The notes: generated by a model from the letters alone, not told the origin. Shown: positions 1 to 8,560, counted from the first letter of the stretch. The stretch is DNA of 64,000 nt from Streptomyces sp. TRM68416 (GCF_014596915.1 NZ_JACVWU010000001.1:372001-436000); one strand, 5' to 3'. Numbers and translations are program-made.

Positions 1-842
1 CCGTGGACGGTGGCCCGCTGCTGGGCCCAGGCCAGGGCGATCTGGCCGAGGGAGGCGCCGTGGGCGTCGGCGACCGTGCGGACCGGGTCCAGCAGGGCCG
101 TGTTGGCCGCCGCGTTCTCGCCGGTGAAGCGGGGCTGCCGGCGGCGGAAGTCGTCGGCCGTCAGGTCCTCGGCCTTCGCGAAGGAGCCGGTGAGGAAGCC
201 CCGGCCGAGCGGCGAGTACGGCACGAGCGTCACGCCCAGGTCGCGGGCGGCGGGCACCACGTGCGCCTCGATGTCGCGGCTGAACAGCGACCACTCCGAC
301 TGTACGGCGGCGATGGGGTGGACGGCGTGCGCGGCCCGCAGCTCGGCGGCCGTGACCTCGCTCAGGCCCAACTGCTTCACCTTGCCCTCGCGGACCAGGT
401 CGGCCATGACGCCGACGGTCTCCTCGATGGGGATGTTCACGTCCCGGCGGTGCATGTAATAGAGGTCGATCACATCGACGTCCAGGCGCTTCAGGCTCGC
501 CTCGACGCACGCGCGGATGTAGGGCGCGTCGTTGCGGATGATCCGCTTCGTCGGGTCCTCGGGGTGGATCGCCAGGGCGAACTTGGTGGCGATCACCAGC
601 TCGTCCCGGTGCTGCTTGAAGAACGGCGACAGGAAGCGCTCGTTCTCCCCCGCGCCGTAGGCGTCCGCGGTGTCGTACAGCGTGACGCCCAGTTCCAGGG
701 CCCGCTCCAGGGTCGCCCGGGACTCCGTGGCGTCCGAGGGGCCGTAGGCGAAGCTCATGCCCATGCAGCCGAGGCCCTGGACGCCCACTTCGGGCCCGCC
801 CTCGCCCAGTCGTGCGGTCCGGATCCTGCCGTTGTCGGTCAT
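1..842 (-). CDS. aldo/keto reductase, 3' end cut by the window edge
   Basis: The reverse strand reads MTDNGRIRTARLG and continues as an NAD(P)H-dependent aldo/keto reductase. Features seen in order are GLGCMGMSF near the N-terminus, DTADAYG, the lysine of ATKFA, DLYYMHR (catalytic Tyr/His region) and PYSPLGRGFLTG. This matches the family that includes plant and bacterial class-13-like reductases, which reduce aldehydes or ketones in the cytoplasm. The true substrate is not visible. The ATG overlaps the stop of the MerR gene in a TCAT/ATGA arrangement, so the two are translationally coupled and the reductase is probably induced through that regulator. The last residues lie outside the window. 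Confidence 0.9.
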   Translation of the reverse strand, partial: MTDNGRIRTARLGEGGPEVGVQGLGCMGMSFAYGPSDATESRATLERALELGVTLYDTADAYGAGENERFLSPFFKQHRDELVIATKFALAIHPEDPTKRIIRNDAPYIRACVEASLKRLDVDVIDLYYMHRRDVNIPIEETVGVMADLVREGKVKQLGLSEVTAAELRAAHAVHPIAAVQSEWSLFSRDIEAHVVPAARDLGVTLVPYSPLGRGFLTGSFAKAEDLTADDFRRRQPRFTGENAAANTALLDPVRTVADAHGASLGQIALAWAQQRATVH

Positions 843-1303
843 CGGGGCCTTTCCGACGCCAGGGCGTGCCCGGCGTCACCGTAGAAAGCGATCTTGCGGT
901 CGAGCACGGCGAGCGTGTCCTGGAGTTCCGCGATCCGGGCCAGGACGTCCCGGCGGGTCGTCTCCAGGAGTGCGTAGCGCTCGCCGTAGGTGTGGTCGCC
1001 CGCACGCACCATCTCTGCGTACCGCACCATGTCGGCGACCGGCATGCCGGTGAGCCGCAGCTTGCCGACGAGGTCGAGCCAGTCGAGGTCGCGGTTGCTG
1101 TAGCGGCGCTGGCCGGTGTGCGAGCGGTCGATGTGCGGCATCAGGCCGATGCGCTCGTACCAGCGCAGCGTGTGCGCGGTCAGGCCGGTGAAGGCGGCGA
1201 CCTCGCTGATCGTGTAGCTGTCCTGGCCGTCCGGCCGCCGGTCGGGCCGGGGCGGTCCGGCACAGGTGTCGGTCCTGGTGGTGGTGGTCTCCGTCACCGT
1301 CAT
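839..1303 (-). CDS. MerR family transcriptional regulator
   Basis: A 154-residue MerR regulator. The winged helix-turn-helix starts at YTISEVAAFTGLTAHTLRWYERIGLM, followed by a long dimerisation helix ending in RIAELQDTLAVLDRKIAFY. No cysteine cluster for metal is present, so it resembles the small-molecule or redox-responsive MerR proteins often paired with oxidoreductases. An in-frame ATG lies further upstream at 1423, but the start at 1303 is preferred: it falls 7 bases after a -10 box and the protein then begins just before the DNA-binding domain. The gene overlaps the downstream aldo/keto reductase by 4 bases, forming a two-gene operon. Confidence 0.9.
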   Translation of the reverse strand: MTVTETTTTRTDTCAGPPRPDRRPDGQDSYTISEVAAFTGLTAHTLRWYERIGLMPHIDRSHTGQRRYSNRDLDWLDLVGKLRLTGMPVADMVRYAEMVRAGDHTYGERYALLETTRRDVLARIAELQDTLAVLDRKIAFYGDAGHALASERPR

Positions 1304-1310
1304 GACCTCA

Positions 1311-1341
1311 ACGCTATGACCTTCGAGCGCACTCCAAGCAA
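1311..1341 (-). promoter_or_regulatory. MerR-type promoter and operator
   Basis: Read on the minus strand, a -35 box TTGCTT (1341-1336) and a -10 box TAGCGT (1316-1311) are separated by 19 bases. The dyad CTTGGAGTGCGCTCGAAG (1338-1321) fills the spacer. A long 19-bp spacer holding the operator is the hallmark of MerR-activated promoters. The -10 ends 7 bases before the ATG, so the transcript is probably leaderless. Confidence 0.75.
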
Positions 1342-1387
1342 GCGGAACCGGTAAGAAATCCACGGGACATGACGTGATCGCCGTGGT

Positions 1388-1393
1388 TAGCGT
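1388..1393 (+). promoter_or_regulatory. -10 box of a probable leaderless promoter (GNAT gene)
   Basis: TAGCGT ends 7 bases before the ATG at 1401, and no Shine-Dalgarno sequence lies in between. No good -35 box is evident, so this is a moderate call. Confidence 0.45.
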
Positions 1394-1400
1394 GCGGGGC

Positions 1401-1871
1401 ATGAGTCTCGTACGTCGTGCCACGGTCGAGGATGCCCGAGAGGTGATCCGGCTGCGTCAGGTGATGCTCGATGCGATCCCGGGGGGCGACCCGTCCACCG
1501 AGTGGCAGGCGGCCGGTCTGCCACGTCTGGGGGCGCGGCTGGCGGAGCCGGACGGGGACTTCGCGGCCTTCGTCGTGGACCACCCGGACCGGCCGGAGGC
1601 GCTGGCCGCGCTGGCGGTGGGGACGGTGGAGTACCGGATCGGCAAGGCGGCCAATCCGGGCGGGCTCGCCGGGTACGTCTTCAGCGTGGCGACCGATCCG
1701 GACGCGCGGCGCCGTGGGTACGCGCGCGCGTGCATGGAGTCGCTGCTGGAGTGGTTCCGGGAGCGGGGCGTCGGCCAGGTCGACCTCACGGCGTCTCCCG
1801 AGGCCGAGCCGCTGTACGCCTCGCTGGGCTTCGCGCGCACGCCGGTACCCTTCATGCGGCTGCCCCTGTGA
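1401..1871 (+). CDS. GNAT family N-acetyltransferase
   Basis: A 156-residue acetyl-CoA-dependent acetyltransferase. The acetyl-CoA-binding core is VFSVATDPDARRRGYARACM (about residues 90-110; V/I motif followed by R-R-x-G-Y-A). The C-terminal strand is EPLYASLGFART, where the Tyr/Leu-Gly-Phe signature is typical. The substrate is unknown. The chosen ATG gives MSLVRRATVEDA, the usual GNAT beginning. An upstream ATG at 1374 would add nine residues with no homology and would overlap the promoter. The gene is divergent from the MerR operon. Confidence 0.88.
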   Translation: MSLVRRATVEDAREVIRLRQVMLDAIPGGDPSTEWQAAGLPRLGARLAEPDGDFAAFVVDHPDRPEALAALAVGTVEYRIGKAANPGGLAGYVFSVATDPDARRRGYARACMESLLEWFRERGVGQVDLTASPEAEPLYASLGFARTPVPFMRLPL

Positions 1872-1878
1872 GCACCTT

Positions 1879-1884
1879 TAGGCT
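1879..1884 (+). promoter_or_regulatory. -10 box of a probable leaderless promoter (serine hydrolase)
   Basis: TAGGCT is followed by six bases and then the ATG at 1891, inside the 19-bp gap after the GNAT gene. A leaderless start is likely because there is no room for a ribosome binding site. Confidence 0.45.
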
Positions 1885-1890
1885 CGTGCC

Positions 1891-2700
1891 ATGAACAGCC
1901 TCGCGTTGATCGAGAACTGGCCGGTTCCCACCGCCGCGGCGGCCGTCGTACGAGCCGACGGCACGGTCCTCGGAACCCACGGGCCGGTCGACCACCGCTT
2001 CCCGCTCGCCTCCGTCACCAAGCCGCTCGCGGCCTACGCGGCGCTCGTCGCCTACGAGGAGGGCGCGATCGAGCTCGACGAGCCGGCGGGGCCGCCCGGG
2101 GCGACGGTCCGCCATCTCCTCGCCCACACCTCGGGGCTGGCCTTCGACGAGCACCGGGTGACCGCGGCGCCCGGGGAGCGGCGGCTGTACTCAAACGCCG
2201 GGTTCGAGCAGCTCGGGGACCATATCGCCAAGGCCGCGGACATGTCGTTCGCGGAGTATCTGCGGCAGGGGGTGCTGGAGCCGCTGGGGATGACGTCGAC
2301 GTCCCTGGAGGGGTCCCCCGCGAAGGACGGCGTCTCGACGGTGGCGGACCTGGTGCGGTTCGCGGCGGAGGTGCAGGCGCCGCGGCTGCTGGATCCGCGG
2401 ACGGTGGCGGAGGCGATGACGGTGCAGTACCCGGGTACGAAGGGGGTGCTTCCGGGGTACGGCCACCAGAACCCCAACGACTGGGGGCTCGGCTTCGAGA
2501 TCCGCGACTCCAAGTCACCCCACTGGACCGGGGCTTCCTCCTCCCCGCGTACCTTCGGCCACTTCGGCCAGTCCGGTACGTTCCTGTGGATCGACCCGGC
2601 CGCGGGGCTGGCCTGCGTCGCCCTGACGGACCGGGCGTTCGGGCCCTGGGCGGTGGAGGCTTGGCCGGTGTTCACGGACGCGGTGCTGGCGGAGGCGTAG
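1891..2700 (+). CDS. serine hydrolase, beta-lactamase/D-Ala-D-Ala peptidase fold
   Basis: A 269-residue protein of the class C beta-lactamase/penicillin-binding-protein fold. The catalytic S-x-x-K is SVTK (Ser41, Lys44), the second motif is Tyr-Ser-Asn at residues 100-102, and HFGQSG (224-229) replaces the KTG motif, as is common in esterase-type members. HLLAHTSGL at 75-83 is another family signature. No signal peptide is seen, so it probably acts in the cytoplasm as an esterase or peptidase rather than as a secreted beta-lactamase. The substrate is unknown. Confidence 0.85.
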   Translation: MNSLALIENWPVPTAAAAVVRADGTVLGTHGPVDHRFPLASVTKPLAAYAALVAYEEGAIELDEPAGPPGATVRHLLAHTSGLAFDEHRVTAAPGERRLYSNAGFEQLGDHIAKAADMSFAEYLRQGVLEPLGMTSTSLEGSPAKDGVSTVADLVRFAAEVQAPRLLDPRTVAEAMTVQYPGTKGVLPGYGHQNPNDWGLGFEIRDSKSPHWTGASSSPRTFGHFGQSGTFLWIDPAAGLACVALTDRAFGPWAVEAWPVFTDAVLAEA

Positions 2701-2798
2701 GGGCACCGCGGGGTGGGACGCGCAGCCCGGCGCGACCGGGTTGCCGCCTCTCTTTGGCAGCGGGCGCCGCCCCAGCGGCACGACTGCCCGCAGCCTGA

Positions 2799-2902
2799 GC
2801 GCCCCAAAGGGGCGCGGGGAACTGCGCGACCAGCCCCCGCCCACCCGCAGACAAACCACAGCAGGCAGCACCCCAAGGGGCGCGGGGAACTGCGCGATCA
2901 AC
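2799..2902. repeat. two tandem copies of a dispersed Streptomyces intergenic repeat
   Basis: The core GCGCGGGGAACTGCGCGA occurs twice: about 2812-2829 and 2880-2897. Each copy is preceded by a small hairpin, GCGCCCC/GGGGCGC at 2799-2815 and CCCC/GGGG at 2871-2880, and followed by a C-rich run. The pair sits between convergent genes. Inverted relatives occur at 18654-18675 and 58177-58207. The hairpins could act as terminators. From general knowledge this element is very common in Streptomyces intergenic DNA. Confidence 0.7.
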
Positions 2903-2918
2903 CCCCACCCACCCGCGG

Positions 2919-3569
2919 CTAAGTCATCTCCCACAGCAGCAGTTCCGTCTCGGTGGAGGCCACTGCCTCCAGGTCCCCGGGGTGGGTGAGGCGGGCCGCG
3001 TCGCCGGGGCCCAGGTGCTCGGCACCGAGGGTCAGCTCGCCGCGTACGACGTGGACGTACACGTACCGCCCGTCCGGCAACGCCGTTCGCTCGCCCGCGG
3101 CCAGCCGCCGTACGTGCAGCAGCGCGCCCGCCTCCGGGATGGCGTACGGGGTGGAGTCCGCGATGCCGTGGACGATCTCGTAGGCGGGGTCGCCGCCGGG
3201 GGTCAGCGGGGCCAGCCAGGTCTGGACGAAGGTGAGGGGGACGGTCGCGTCGTTGCGTTCGACGTGACGGACGCCCGCCGCCGAGCTGAGGCGCTGGACG
3301 TCACCGGGGCGGACGACCGTTTCGTGGCCGGTGGAGTCGCGGTGGGTCAGTTCGCCCTCGACCACCCAGGTCACGATCTCCGTGTGGCTGTGCGGATGTT
3401 CGTCGAAGCCGGCGCCGGGGGCGAGACGCTCCTCGTTGCAGGCGATCATCGCGCCGAAGCGGAGGTTGTCGGGGTCGTAGTGGGGGCCGAAGGAAAAGGC
3501 GTGCCGGGTCTCGATGCCCGCCGCCGCGTCGCCCCCCGGGTAGCGCTCGTCGGCGCGCCGTACATCCAT
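2919..3569 (-). CDS. pirin family bicupin protein
   Basis: A 216-residue bicupin. The N-terminal cupin carries the pirin metal-binding motif DEHPHSHTEIVTWVVEGEL (about residues 57-75; two His here, the remaining His/Glu ligands in the HVERND region). A second cupin follows (YVYVHVVRGELTLG). Family members bind iron and act as quercetin-2,3-dioxygenase-like enzymes or redox-sensing co-regulators; which one applies here cannot be decided from sequence. The ATG at 3569 gives MDVRRADERYPGG, matching the usual length. The same reading frame stays open far upstream, but that stretch is the antisense of fasR and fabD and is not coding. Confidence 0.88.
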   Translation of the reverse strand: MDVRRADERYPGGDAAAGIETRHAFSFGPHYDPDNLRFGAMIACNEERLAPGAGFDEHPHSHTEIVTWVVEGELTHRDSTGHETVVRPGDVQRLSSAAGVRHVERNDATVPLTFVQTWLAPLTPGGDPAYEIVHGIADSTPYAIPEAGALLHVRRLAAGERTALPDGRYVYVHVVRGELTLGAEHLGPGDAARLTHPGDLEAVASTETELLLWEMT

Positions 3570-3632
3570 CACGGATCCCACCGTAGACCCCGACGGCACA
3601 CGCTCCCGTCCGGATAAGGCAGTCTTGTCCCC

Positions 3633-4838
3633 GTGCCCGAACCCGAAACCGGCAATGCCGAAGCCCCAGCGCATGACCTCCACCCGCACTCCGCGACCCT
3701 GAAGCGGCTGGAGAAGTCCTCCGGCAGCCTCGCCGCGCAGGCCATCGCGCGGATGGACGAGACGCTGCCGTGGTACCGGGCCATGCCCCCGGAGAACCGT
3801 TCCTGGATCGGCCTCGTCGCCCAGGCCGGTATCGCCGCCTTCACCGAGTGGTTCCGGCACCCGGACGCCCCGCAGGCCATCTCCACCGACGTCTTCGGCA
3901 CCGCTCCGCGCGAGCTGACCCGGGCCATCACGCTGCGGCAGACCGTCGAGATGGTGCGGACCACCATCGAGGTCATGGAGTCCGCCATCGACGAGGTGGC
4001 GGCCCCCGGCGACGAGTCCGTGCTGCGCGAGGCCCTGCTCGTCTACGCCCGCGAGATCGCCTTCGCCACCGCCCAGGTCTACGCCCAGGCCGCCGAGGCA
4101 CGCGGTGCCTGGGACGCGCGGCTCGAGTCGCTGGTGGTGAACGCCGTGCTCAGCGGGGAGGCCGACGAGGGGGCCGTCAGCCGGGCCGCCGCGCTCGGCT
4201 GGAACTCCCCCGAGCACGTGTGCGTGGTGCTCGGGACCGCGCCGAACGGTGACTCCGAGTTGACCGTCGAGGCCATCCGGCGGGCCGCCCGGCACGCCAA
4301 GCTCCAGGTGCTCACCGGTGTCCTCGGGGACCGGCTCGTCGTGATCGCGGGCGGCAGCGACAACCCGCTGGCGGTGGCCAAGTCGCTGATCGGGCCCTAC
4401 GCCGCCGGGCCCGTCGTGGCCGGTCCGATCGTGCCGGACCTGCTCGCCGCCACCCGCTCCGCACAGGCCGCCGCGGCCGGTCTGAAGGCGTGTTCTGCCT
4501 GGCAGGACGCCCCCCGGCCGGTGCTGGCGGACGATCTGCTTCCGGAGCGCGCGATCGCGGGTGACCCCAGCGCGCGCGAGCAGTTGGTGGAGGAGATCTA
4601 CAGACCGCTGGAGGAGGCCGGCTCCGCGCTCCTGGAGACGCTGTCGGTCTATCTCGAACAGGCGAGCAGTCTGGAGGGCGCGGCCCGGATGCTCTTCGTG
4701 CATCCCAACACCGTGCGCTACCGGCTCCGACGTGTGACTGACGTCACCGGCTGGTCGCCGTCCGATGTACGCTCCGCGTTCACGCTCCGGATCGCGCTGA
4801 TCCTGGGGCGTCTGGTCGACGGCGATCCCCAGCCGTAG
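3633..4838 (+). CDS. fasR: FasR, PucR-type activator of fatty acid synthesis
   Basis: A 401-residue regulator beginning with GTG. The first ~140 residues are helical (RsbRD/GGDEF-like N-terminal region of the PucR type). The C-terminus has the PucR helix-turn-helix LEGAARMLFVHPNTVRYRLRR (about 348-368). Its position immediately upstream of fabD-fabH-acpP-fabF is that of FasR, described in Streptomyces coelicolor as the activator of this operon. The protein probably senses a fatty-acid-pathway metabolite; the ligand is not evident. The gene ends inside a palindrome that may be its own target site. Confidence 0.9.
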   Translation: MPEPETGNAEAPAHDLHPHSATLKRLEKSSGSLAAQAIARMDETLPWYRAMPPENRSWIGLVAQAGIAAFTEWFRHPDAPQAISTDVFGTAPRELTRAITLRQTVEMVRTTIEVMESAIDEVAAPGDESVLREALLVYAREIAFATAQVYAQAAEARGAWDARLESLVVNAVLSGEADEGAVSRAAALGWNSPEHVCVVLGTAPNGDSELTVEAIRRAARHAKLQVLTGVLGDRLVVIAGGSDNPLAVAKSLIGPYAAGPVVAGPIVPDLLAATRSAQAAAAGLKACSAWQDAPRPVLADDLLPERAIAGDPSAREQLVEEIYRPLEEAGSALLETLSVYLEQASSLEGAARMLFVHPNTVRYRLRRVTDVTGWSPSDVRSAFTLRIALILGRLVDGDPQP

Positions 4839-4864
4839 GGTTTTGTCGGGGGCCCACAAAACCC
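4838..4864 (+). promoter_or_regulatory. palindrome between fasR and fabD, candidate FasR operator
   Basis: A perfect 9-bp inverted repeat GGGTTTTGT / ACAAAACCC (4838-4846 and 4856-4864) with a 9-base centre starts on the last base of the fasR stop codon. The A/T-rich arms TTTTGT-N9-ACAAAA resemble the inverted repeat reported for FasR-type activators, as far as I recall. It could also serve as a weak terminator. The location 60-90 bp before fabD fits an activator site. Confidence 0.6.
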
Positions 4865-4927
4865 CCTCGTGTTCTTCGTCCCTGTCCCCACGGGCGGCCG
4901 TGGCCGTCCCCAAGAGAGAGTGTGAGA

Positions 4928-5842
4928 GTGCTCGTACTCGTCGCTCCCGGCCAGGGCGCCCAGACGCCCGGCTTCCTGACTCCCTGGCTCGACCTGCCCG
5001 GTGCCGCGGACCGCGTCGCCGCGTGGTCGGACGCCATCGGACTGGACCTCGCCCACTGCGGCACCAAGGCCGACGCGGACGAGATCCGCGACACCTCGGT
5101 GGCGCAGCCGCTGCTGGTCGCCGCCGGGATCCTCTCGGCCGCGGCACTCGGTGACGTGGCACCCGGTGCCGTCGCGGGACACAGCGTCGGTGAGATCACC
5201 GCCGCCGCCTTCGCGGGCGTCCTCGACGACACCGCCGCGCTGACCCTCGTACGCAAGCGGGGTCTGGCGATGGCCGAGGCCGCCGCGATCACCGAGACCG
5301 GTATGTCGGCGCTGCTCGGCGGCGACCCGGAGACCTCCGTGGCGCACCTGGAGAAGCTCGGTCTGACCCCGGCCAACATCAACGGCGCCGGTCAGATCGT
5401 CGCCGCGGGCACGCTGGAGCAGCTCGCCGCGCTGAACGAGGACAAGCCCGAGGGCGTGCGCAAGGTCGTCCCGCTGAAGGTCGCGGGCGCCTTCCACACG
5501 CACCACATGGGTCCCGCCGTCGAGAGGCTGGCCGAGGCCGCCGAGTCGATCGCGCCCGCCGACCCCACGGTCACCTACGTCTCCAACAAGGACGGCAAGG
5601 CCGTGGCCACCGGCACCGAGGTGCTCGACCGGCTGGTCGGCCAGGTCGCCAACCCGGTCCGCTGGGACCTGTGCATGGAGACCTTCAAGGAACTCGGCGT
5701 CACCGCGCTGCTGGAGGTGTGCCCCGGCGGCACGCTGACCGGCCTCGCCAAGCGTGCGCTGCCCGGCGTGAAGACGCTGGCCCTGAAGACACCCGACGAC
5801 CTCGACGCGGCTCGCGAGCTCATCGCCGAGCACACCGCCTGA
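4928..5842 (+). CDS. fabD: malonyl-CoA:acyl carrier protein transacylase
   Basis: FabD (304 residues) moves the malonyl group from CoA to ACP, the committed loading step of type II fatty acid synthesis and also used by polyketide pathways. It begins LVLVAPGQGAQTPGFL. The nucleophile elbow is GHSVGE (Ser near residue 90) and the catalytic His region is FHTHHMGPA. GTG at 4928 is chosen because the AGAGAG ribosome-binding stretch (4913-4920) lies about 7 bases upstream. GTG at 4922 in the same frame would add two residues but is too close to that site. It is the first gene of the fab operon; fabH follows after 16 bases. Confidence 0.95.
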   Translation: MLVLVAPGQGAQTPGFLTPWLDLPGAADRVAAWSDAIGLDLAHCGTKADADEIRDTSVAQPLLVAAGILSAAALGDVAPGAVAGHSVGEITAAAFAGVLDDTAALTLVRKRGLAMAEAAAITETGMSALLGGDPETSVAHLEKLGLTPANINGAGQIVAAGTLEQLAALNEDKPEGVRKVVPLKVAGAFHTHHMGPAVERLAEAAESIAPADPTVTYVSNKDGKAVATGTEVLDRLVGQVANPVRWDLCMETFKELGVTALLEVCPGGTLTGLAKRALPGVKTLALKTPDDLDAARELIAEHTA

Positions 5843-5858
5843 CAAGGAGCCCTGGAGC

Positions 5859-6860
5859 ATGGCGAAGCTGAAGCCCAGCAAGGGCGCCCCGTACGCGCGC
5901 ATCCTCGGCGTCGGCGGCTACCGTCCGACCCGGGTGGTGCCCAACGAGGTGATCCTGGAGACGATCGACTCGTCCGACGAATGGATCCGCTCGCGCTCCG
6001 GCATCGAGACCCGGCACTGGGCGAACGACGAGGAGACCGTCGCCGCGATGTCGATCGAGGCGTCCGGCAAGGCGATCGCCGACGCCGGGATCTCCGCCGA
6101 GCAGATCGGCGGTGTGATCGTCTCGACGGTCTCGCACTTCAAGCAGACGCCTGCCGTGGCCACCGAGATCGCCGACAAGCTCGGCACGGCCAAGGCCGCC
6201 GCCTTCGACATCTCGGCCGGCTGCGCGGGCTTCGGCTACGGCCTCACCCTCGCCAAGGGCATGATCGTCGAGGGCAGCGCGGAGTACGTCCTCGTCATCG
6301 GCGTGGAGCGGCTCAGCGACCTGACCGACCTGGAGGACCGGGCGACGGCCTTCCTGTTCGGCGACGGCGCCGGCGCGGTCGTGGTCGGACCGTCCCAGGA
6401 ACCCGCGATCGGCCCGACCGTGTGGGGTTCCGAGGGCGACAAGTCCGAGACCATCAAGCAGACCGTGCCGTGGACGGACTACCGCGAGGGCGCGGTCGAC
6501 AAGTTCCCTGCGATCACGCAGGAGGGCCAGGCGGTGTTCCGCTGGGCCGTGTTCGAGATGGCGAAGGTCGCCCAGCAGGCGCTGGACGCGGCCGGGATCA
6601 CCCCGGACGACCTGGACGTCTTCATTCCCCACCAGGCCAACGAGCGGATCATCGACTCGATGGTGAAGACGCTGAAACTGCCGGAGCACGTCACGGTCGC
6701 CCGCGATGTGCGCACCACCGGCAACACATCGGCCGCCTCGATTCCGCTCGCGATGGAGCGGCTTCTGGCGACCGGCGAGGCGAAGAGCGGCGACACCGCG
6801 CTCGTCATCGGCTTCGGGGCGGGTCTCGTTTACGCCGCCACGGTCGTTACCCTCCCCTAG
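5859..6860 (+). CDS. fabH: beta-ketoacyl-ACP synthase III
   Basis: FabH (333 residues) starts each fatty acid chain by condensing an acyl-CoA primer with malonyl-ACP; in Streptomyces branched primers are preferred. The Cys-His-Asn triad is visible: Cys122 in SAGCAGFGYG, His258 in IPHQANERI and Asn289 in TTGNTSAASIP. The start is preceded by AAGGAG about 9 bases upstream. It lies 16 bases after fabD and 74 bases before acpP. Confidence 0.96.
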   Translation: MAKLKPSKGAPYARILGVGGYRPTRVVPNEVILETIDSSDEWIRSRSGIETRHWANDEETVAAMSIEASGKAIADAGISAEQIGGVIVSTVSHFKQTPAVATEIADKLGTAKAAAFDISAGCAGFGYGLTLAKGMIVEGSAEYVLVIGVERLSDLTDLEDRATAFLFGDGAGAVVVGPSQEPAIGPTVWGSEGDKSETIKQTVPWTDYREGAVDKFPAITQEGQAVFRWAVFEMAKVAQQALDAAGITPDDLDVFIPHQANERIIDSMVKTLKLPEHVTVARDVRTTGNTSAASIPLAMERLLATGEAKSGDTALVIGFGAGLVYAATVVTLP

Positions 6861-6934
6861 GCACTCCGTGCCGGATCCCCGGATCCGACGCGGGACAGCC
6901 AAACCCTCTGGATTACTACGAAGGAGCGCCTGAC

Positions 6935-7183
6935 ATGGCCGCCACTCAGGAAGAGATCGTCGCCGGTCTCGCCGACATCGTGAACGAGATCGCCGGCATC
7001 CCGGTCGAGGACGTCCAGCTGGACAAGTCCTTCACCGACGACCTGGACGTCGACTCCCTGTCCATGGTCGAGGTCGTCGTCGCCGCCGAAGAGCGCTTCG
7101 ACGTCAAGATCCCGGACGAGGACGTGAAGAACCTCAAGACGGTCGGCGACGCGACCGACTACATCCTCAAGCACCAGGCCTGA
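6935..7183 (+). CDS. acpP: acyl carrier protein of fatty acid synthesis
   Basis: An 82-residue acidic carrier protein. The phosphopantetheine attachment site is Ser41 in the motif DVDSLSMVE. The length and charge match AcpP, which shuttles growing acyl chains among the Fab enzymes. AAGGAG lies about 10 bases before the ATG. It is the third gene of the fab operon. Confidence 0.97.
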   Translation: MAATQEEIVAGLADIVNEIAGIPVEDVQLDKSFTDDLDVDSLSMVEVVVAAEERFDVKIPDEDVKNLKTVGDATDYILKHQA

Positions 7184-7269
7184 GTTCCCGCTTAGGCCGG
7201 ATGTGCCCGGCCCCGCCACCCGGCGGTGGCGCCGCTGAATCCTCGTATCCCGTTGGAGAAAGAATTCCC

Positions 7270-8541
7270 GTGAGCTCGACCAATCGCACCGTGGTCGTCA
7301 CCGGTATCGGCGCAACCACACCGCTGGGTGGCGACGCGGCCTCTACCTGGGAGGGCCTCGTCGCCGGACGTTCCGGCGTCAAGCCCCTGGAGCAGGAATG
7401 GGCCGCCGAACAGGCGGTCCGCATCGCCGCGCCGGTCGCCGTGGAGCCGACCGAGGTGATCCCGCGCCCGCAGGCCCGCCGGCTGGACCGCTCGGCGCAG
7501 TTCGCGCTGATCGCGGCTCAGGAGGCGTGGAAGGACGCCGGCTTCGAGGCGAAGGCCGGGGAGGACCCGAGCGTCGACCCGGACCGGCTCGGTGCGGTCA
7601 TCGCCTCCGGCATCGGTGGCGTGACGACCCTGCTGGACCAGTACGACGTGCTGAAGGAGAAGGGCGTCCGCCGCGTCTCCCCGCACACCGTTCCGATGCT
7701 GATGCCGAACAGCCCCTCCGCGAACGTGGGTCTGGCCGTGGGCGCCCGTGCGGGTGTGCACACGCCGGTCTCCGCCTGCGCGTCGGGCGCCGAGGCCATC
7801 GGCTACGCCATCGAGATGATCCGTACCGGCCGCGCCGACATCGTCGTCGCCGGTGGCACGGAGGCGGCGATCCACCCGCTGCCCATCGCCGCGTTCGGCA
7901 ACATGATGGCGATGTCCAAGAACAACGACGACCCGCAGGGCGCGTCCCGCCCGTACGACCAGGGCCGTGACGGCTTCGTCCTGGGCGAGGGCGCCGGCGT
8001 GATCGTCCTGGAGTCCGCCGAGCACGCCGCCAAGCGCGGTGCGCGGGTGTACGCCGAGGCGGTCGGCCAGGGCATCTCCGCCGACAGCCACGACATCGTG
8101 CAGCCGGAGCCGGAGGGCCGCGGCATCGCGCACGCCCTGCAGAACCTGCTGGACCGCACCGACCTGAACCCGGCGGAGATCGTGCACGTGAACGCGCACG
8201 CGACCTCCACGCCGGCCGGTGACATCGCCGAGCTGAAGGCGCTGCGGAAGGTGTTCGGCGACGACACCGACCACATGGCGGTGTCCGCGACCAAGTCCAT
8301 GACCGGGCATCTGCTCGGTGGCGCCGGTGGTGTCGAGACGGTCGCGACCGTGCTCGCGCTGTACCACCGGGTGGCGCCGCCGACCATCAACGTCGAGAAC
8401 ATCGACCCGGAGGCCGAGGCCAACGCCGACGTCGTCCGCGGCGAGGCGCGCAAGCTGCCCGTCGAGGGACGGATCGCGGCGCTGAACGACTCGTTCGGGT
8501 TCGGTGGGCACAACGTGGTTCTGGCATTCCGTACGGTCTGA
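7270..8541 (+). CDS. fabF: beta-ketoacyl-ACP synthase II
   Basis: FabF (423 residues, GTG start, GGAGAAAG upstream) elongates acyl-ACP. The catalytic residues are Cys170 in VSACASGAEA, His310 in VNAHATSTP, Lys342 in ATKSMTGHL and His347. The glycine-rich C-terminus NDSFGFGGHNVVL is typical. It is the last gene of the operon and ends 19 bases before a strong hairpin terminator. Confidence 0.96.
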   Translation: MSSTNRTVVVTGIGATTPLGGDAASTWEGLVAGRSGVKPLEQEWAAEQAVRIAAPVAVEPTEVIPRPQARRLDRSAQFALIAAQEAWKDAGFEAKAGEDPSVDPDRLGAVIASGIGGVTTLLDQYDVLKEKGVRRVSPHTVPMLMPNSPSANVGLAVGARAGVHTPVSACASGAEAIGYAIEMIRTGRADIVVAGGTEAAIHPLPIAAFGNMMAMSKNNDDPQGASRPYDQGRDGFVLGEGAGVIVLESAEHAAKRGARVYAEAVGQGISADSHDIVQPEPEGRGIAHALQNLLDRTDLNPAEIVHVNAHATSTPAGDIAELKALRKVFGDDTDHMAVSATKSMTGHLLGGAGGVETVATVLALYHRVAPPTINVENIDPEAEANADVVRGEARKLPVEGRIAALNDSFGFGGHNVVLAFRTV

Positions 8542-8560
8542 GAAGCGTCTGTACGTACGT

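Noticed and set aside
2919..5162. A 747-residue open frame on the minus strand
   Set aside because: Only the C-terminal 216 residues (pirin) are real; the rest is antisense to fasR and fabD and is low-complexity.
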